DNA from: Spirochaetota bacterium
Lineage (GTDB): Bacteria > Spirochaetota > JAHITG01
Direction: 5' to 3'
Assembly (NCBI GenBank): GCA_018817865.1
Contig: JAHITG010000407.1
Coordinates: 1 to 12,290 of the forward strand
Length of the DNA stretch: 12,290 bases
Both the position numbers and the translations under genes were made by a program. The notes beneath the pieces are model-generated. The model was not told where the DNA came from and made no database searches. It saw only the letters and a list, made by a program, of their open reading frames with translations. The first letter of the stretch is position 1; each line of letters starts with the position of its first letter. Below, one piece after another: positions 11,866 to 12,290 of the stretch.

Positions 11866-12290
11866 ATTTACCCTATTCCGATAAAGTTATAGAGCATTTT
11901 AAAAATCCCCGGAATGTCGGTGAGCTGAAAAACCCGGATGCATCTGCCACGGAAGGATCCCCGGCATGCGGAGACATGGTAAAACTGACCATAAAGGTCG
12001 ATCCGAAAACAAGAGTGATCAAGGACATCAAATTTCAGTCCTACGGTTGCGCCAGTAATATTGCTACCGCTTCTATTATTACAGAGATAGCTAAAGGCAA
12101 GACCATAGACGAAGCAAAGAAGATCACATGGGCACAGGCCGCGGAAACCCTGGGGGGATTACCCGCCGTAAAAGTCCATTGTGCTGTCCTGGCAGTGGAT
12201 GTCTTAAAGACTGCCATAGAGAATTATGAGAATTCTCACGGATTAACAAAAGAGAAGAAACAAACAGACATGGAAGTGATCAAAGAGAGG
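11862..12290 (+). CDS. NifU/IscU-type Fe-S cluster scaffold, 5' part (runs off right edge)
   Basis: An open frame of 143 codons begins with the ATG that overlaps the nifS homologue stop (ATGA) after a GGAGG site, and does not end within the window. It starts YSDKVIEHFKNPRNVG, the IscU/NifU N-terminal signature. The three cluster cysteines are C36 (PACGDM, with D38), C63 (SYGCASNIATAS) and C107 (VKVHCAVLA, with H106). The IscU domain is complete by about residue 125, and an additional hydrophilic tail (HGLTKEKKQTDMEVIKER) continues beyond the edge, so the protein is longer than E. coli IscU (128 residues). Whether a further domain follows cannot be seen. It builds [2Fe-2S]/[4Fe-4S] clusters on sulfur from a cysteine desulfurase; the nearest one is degenerate. 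Confidence 0.92.
   Translation, partial: MNLPYSDKVIEHFKNPRNVGELKNPDASATEGSPACGDMVKLTIKVDPKTRVIKDIKFQSYGCASNIATASIITEIAKGKTIDEAKKITWAQAAETLGGLPAVKVHCAVLAVDVLKTAIENYENSHGLTKEKKQTDMEVIKER

Overview
The window is a low-GC bacterial segment in which almost every gene handles sulfur, cysteine/Fe-S assembly or arsenic. It carries strong AGGAGG-type ribosome binding sites and sigma70-like promoters. The gene set (NifS/NifU-type Fe-S assembly, TusA/DsrE sulfur relay, Rrf2 regulators, arsenosugar radical SAM enzyme) suggests an anaerobe or microaerobe. I cannot name the phylum from sequence alone. No rRNA, tRNA, CRISPR array or insertion sequence was seen, and no intergenic stretch exceeds about 250 bases.

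Layout. Positions 1-6801 lie on the minus strand. Read in transcription order, a Cys-free, CymR-like Rrf2 regulator is followed by O-acetylhomoserine sulfhydrylase (MetY-like), cysteine synthase (CysK) and a TIGR04283-type glycosyltransferase. Next come an AhpD-like peroxidase-fold protein, the radical SAM protein ArsS and a TIGR04282-type transferase (an arsenosugar cluster without arsM in view), then a DUF547 exported protein and the start of a membrane protein that runs off the left edge. Positions 6955-8527, also minus, hold a second operon: an Rrf2 regulator with three clustered cysteines, followed by a canonical cysteine desulfurase. From 8779 the genes turn to the plus strand: a ThiS/MoaD-like sulfur carrier and its E1-like enzyme, then an operon of TusA, a DsrE-like protein, a second and very unusual cysteine desulfurase homologue, and a NifU/IscU scaffold that runs off the right edge.

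Main discovery. Three promoters share one architecture: TTGAC(A/T), 16 bases, TATATT, then an inverted repeat AATATCA-N9-TGATATT over the predicted start of transcription. They precede the Fe-S-type Rrf2/cysteine desulfurase operon (8553-8605), the tusA-dsrE-nifS-nifU operon (9881-9933) and, unexpectedly, the DUF547/membrane-protein operon (1066-1119). This looks like a local regulon of the Rrf2 protein at 8099-8527. The other Rrf2 gene has its own, different palindrome (ACTTGACTAA-N10-TTAGTCAAGT) and encodes a protein ending in Ile next to cysK, which recalls the Firmicutes CymR-CysK pair.

Second discovery. The downstream cysteine desulfurase homologue (10660-11865) keeps the PLP lysine and the catalytic-loop cysteine but has lost the residues equivalent to E. 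coli IscS His104, Asn155, Asp180 and Gln183. It is unlikely to be an ordinary desulfurase. It sits between two sulfur-relay proteins and a scaffold, so it may act as a sulfur acceptor, scaffold or altered enzyme supplied by TusA/DsrE or by the intact desulfurase.
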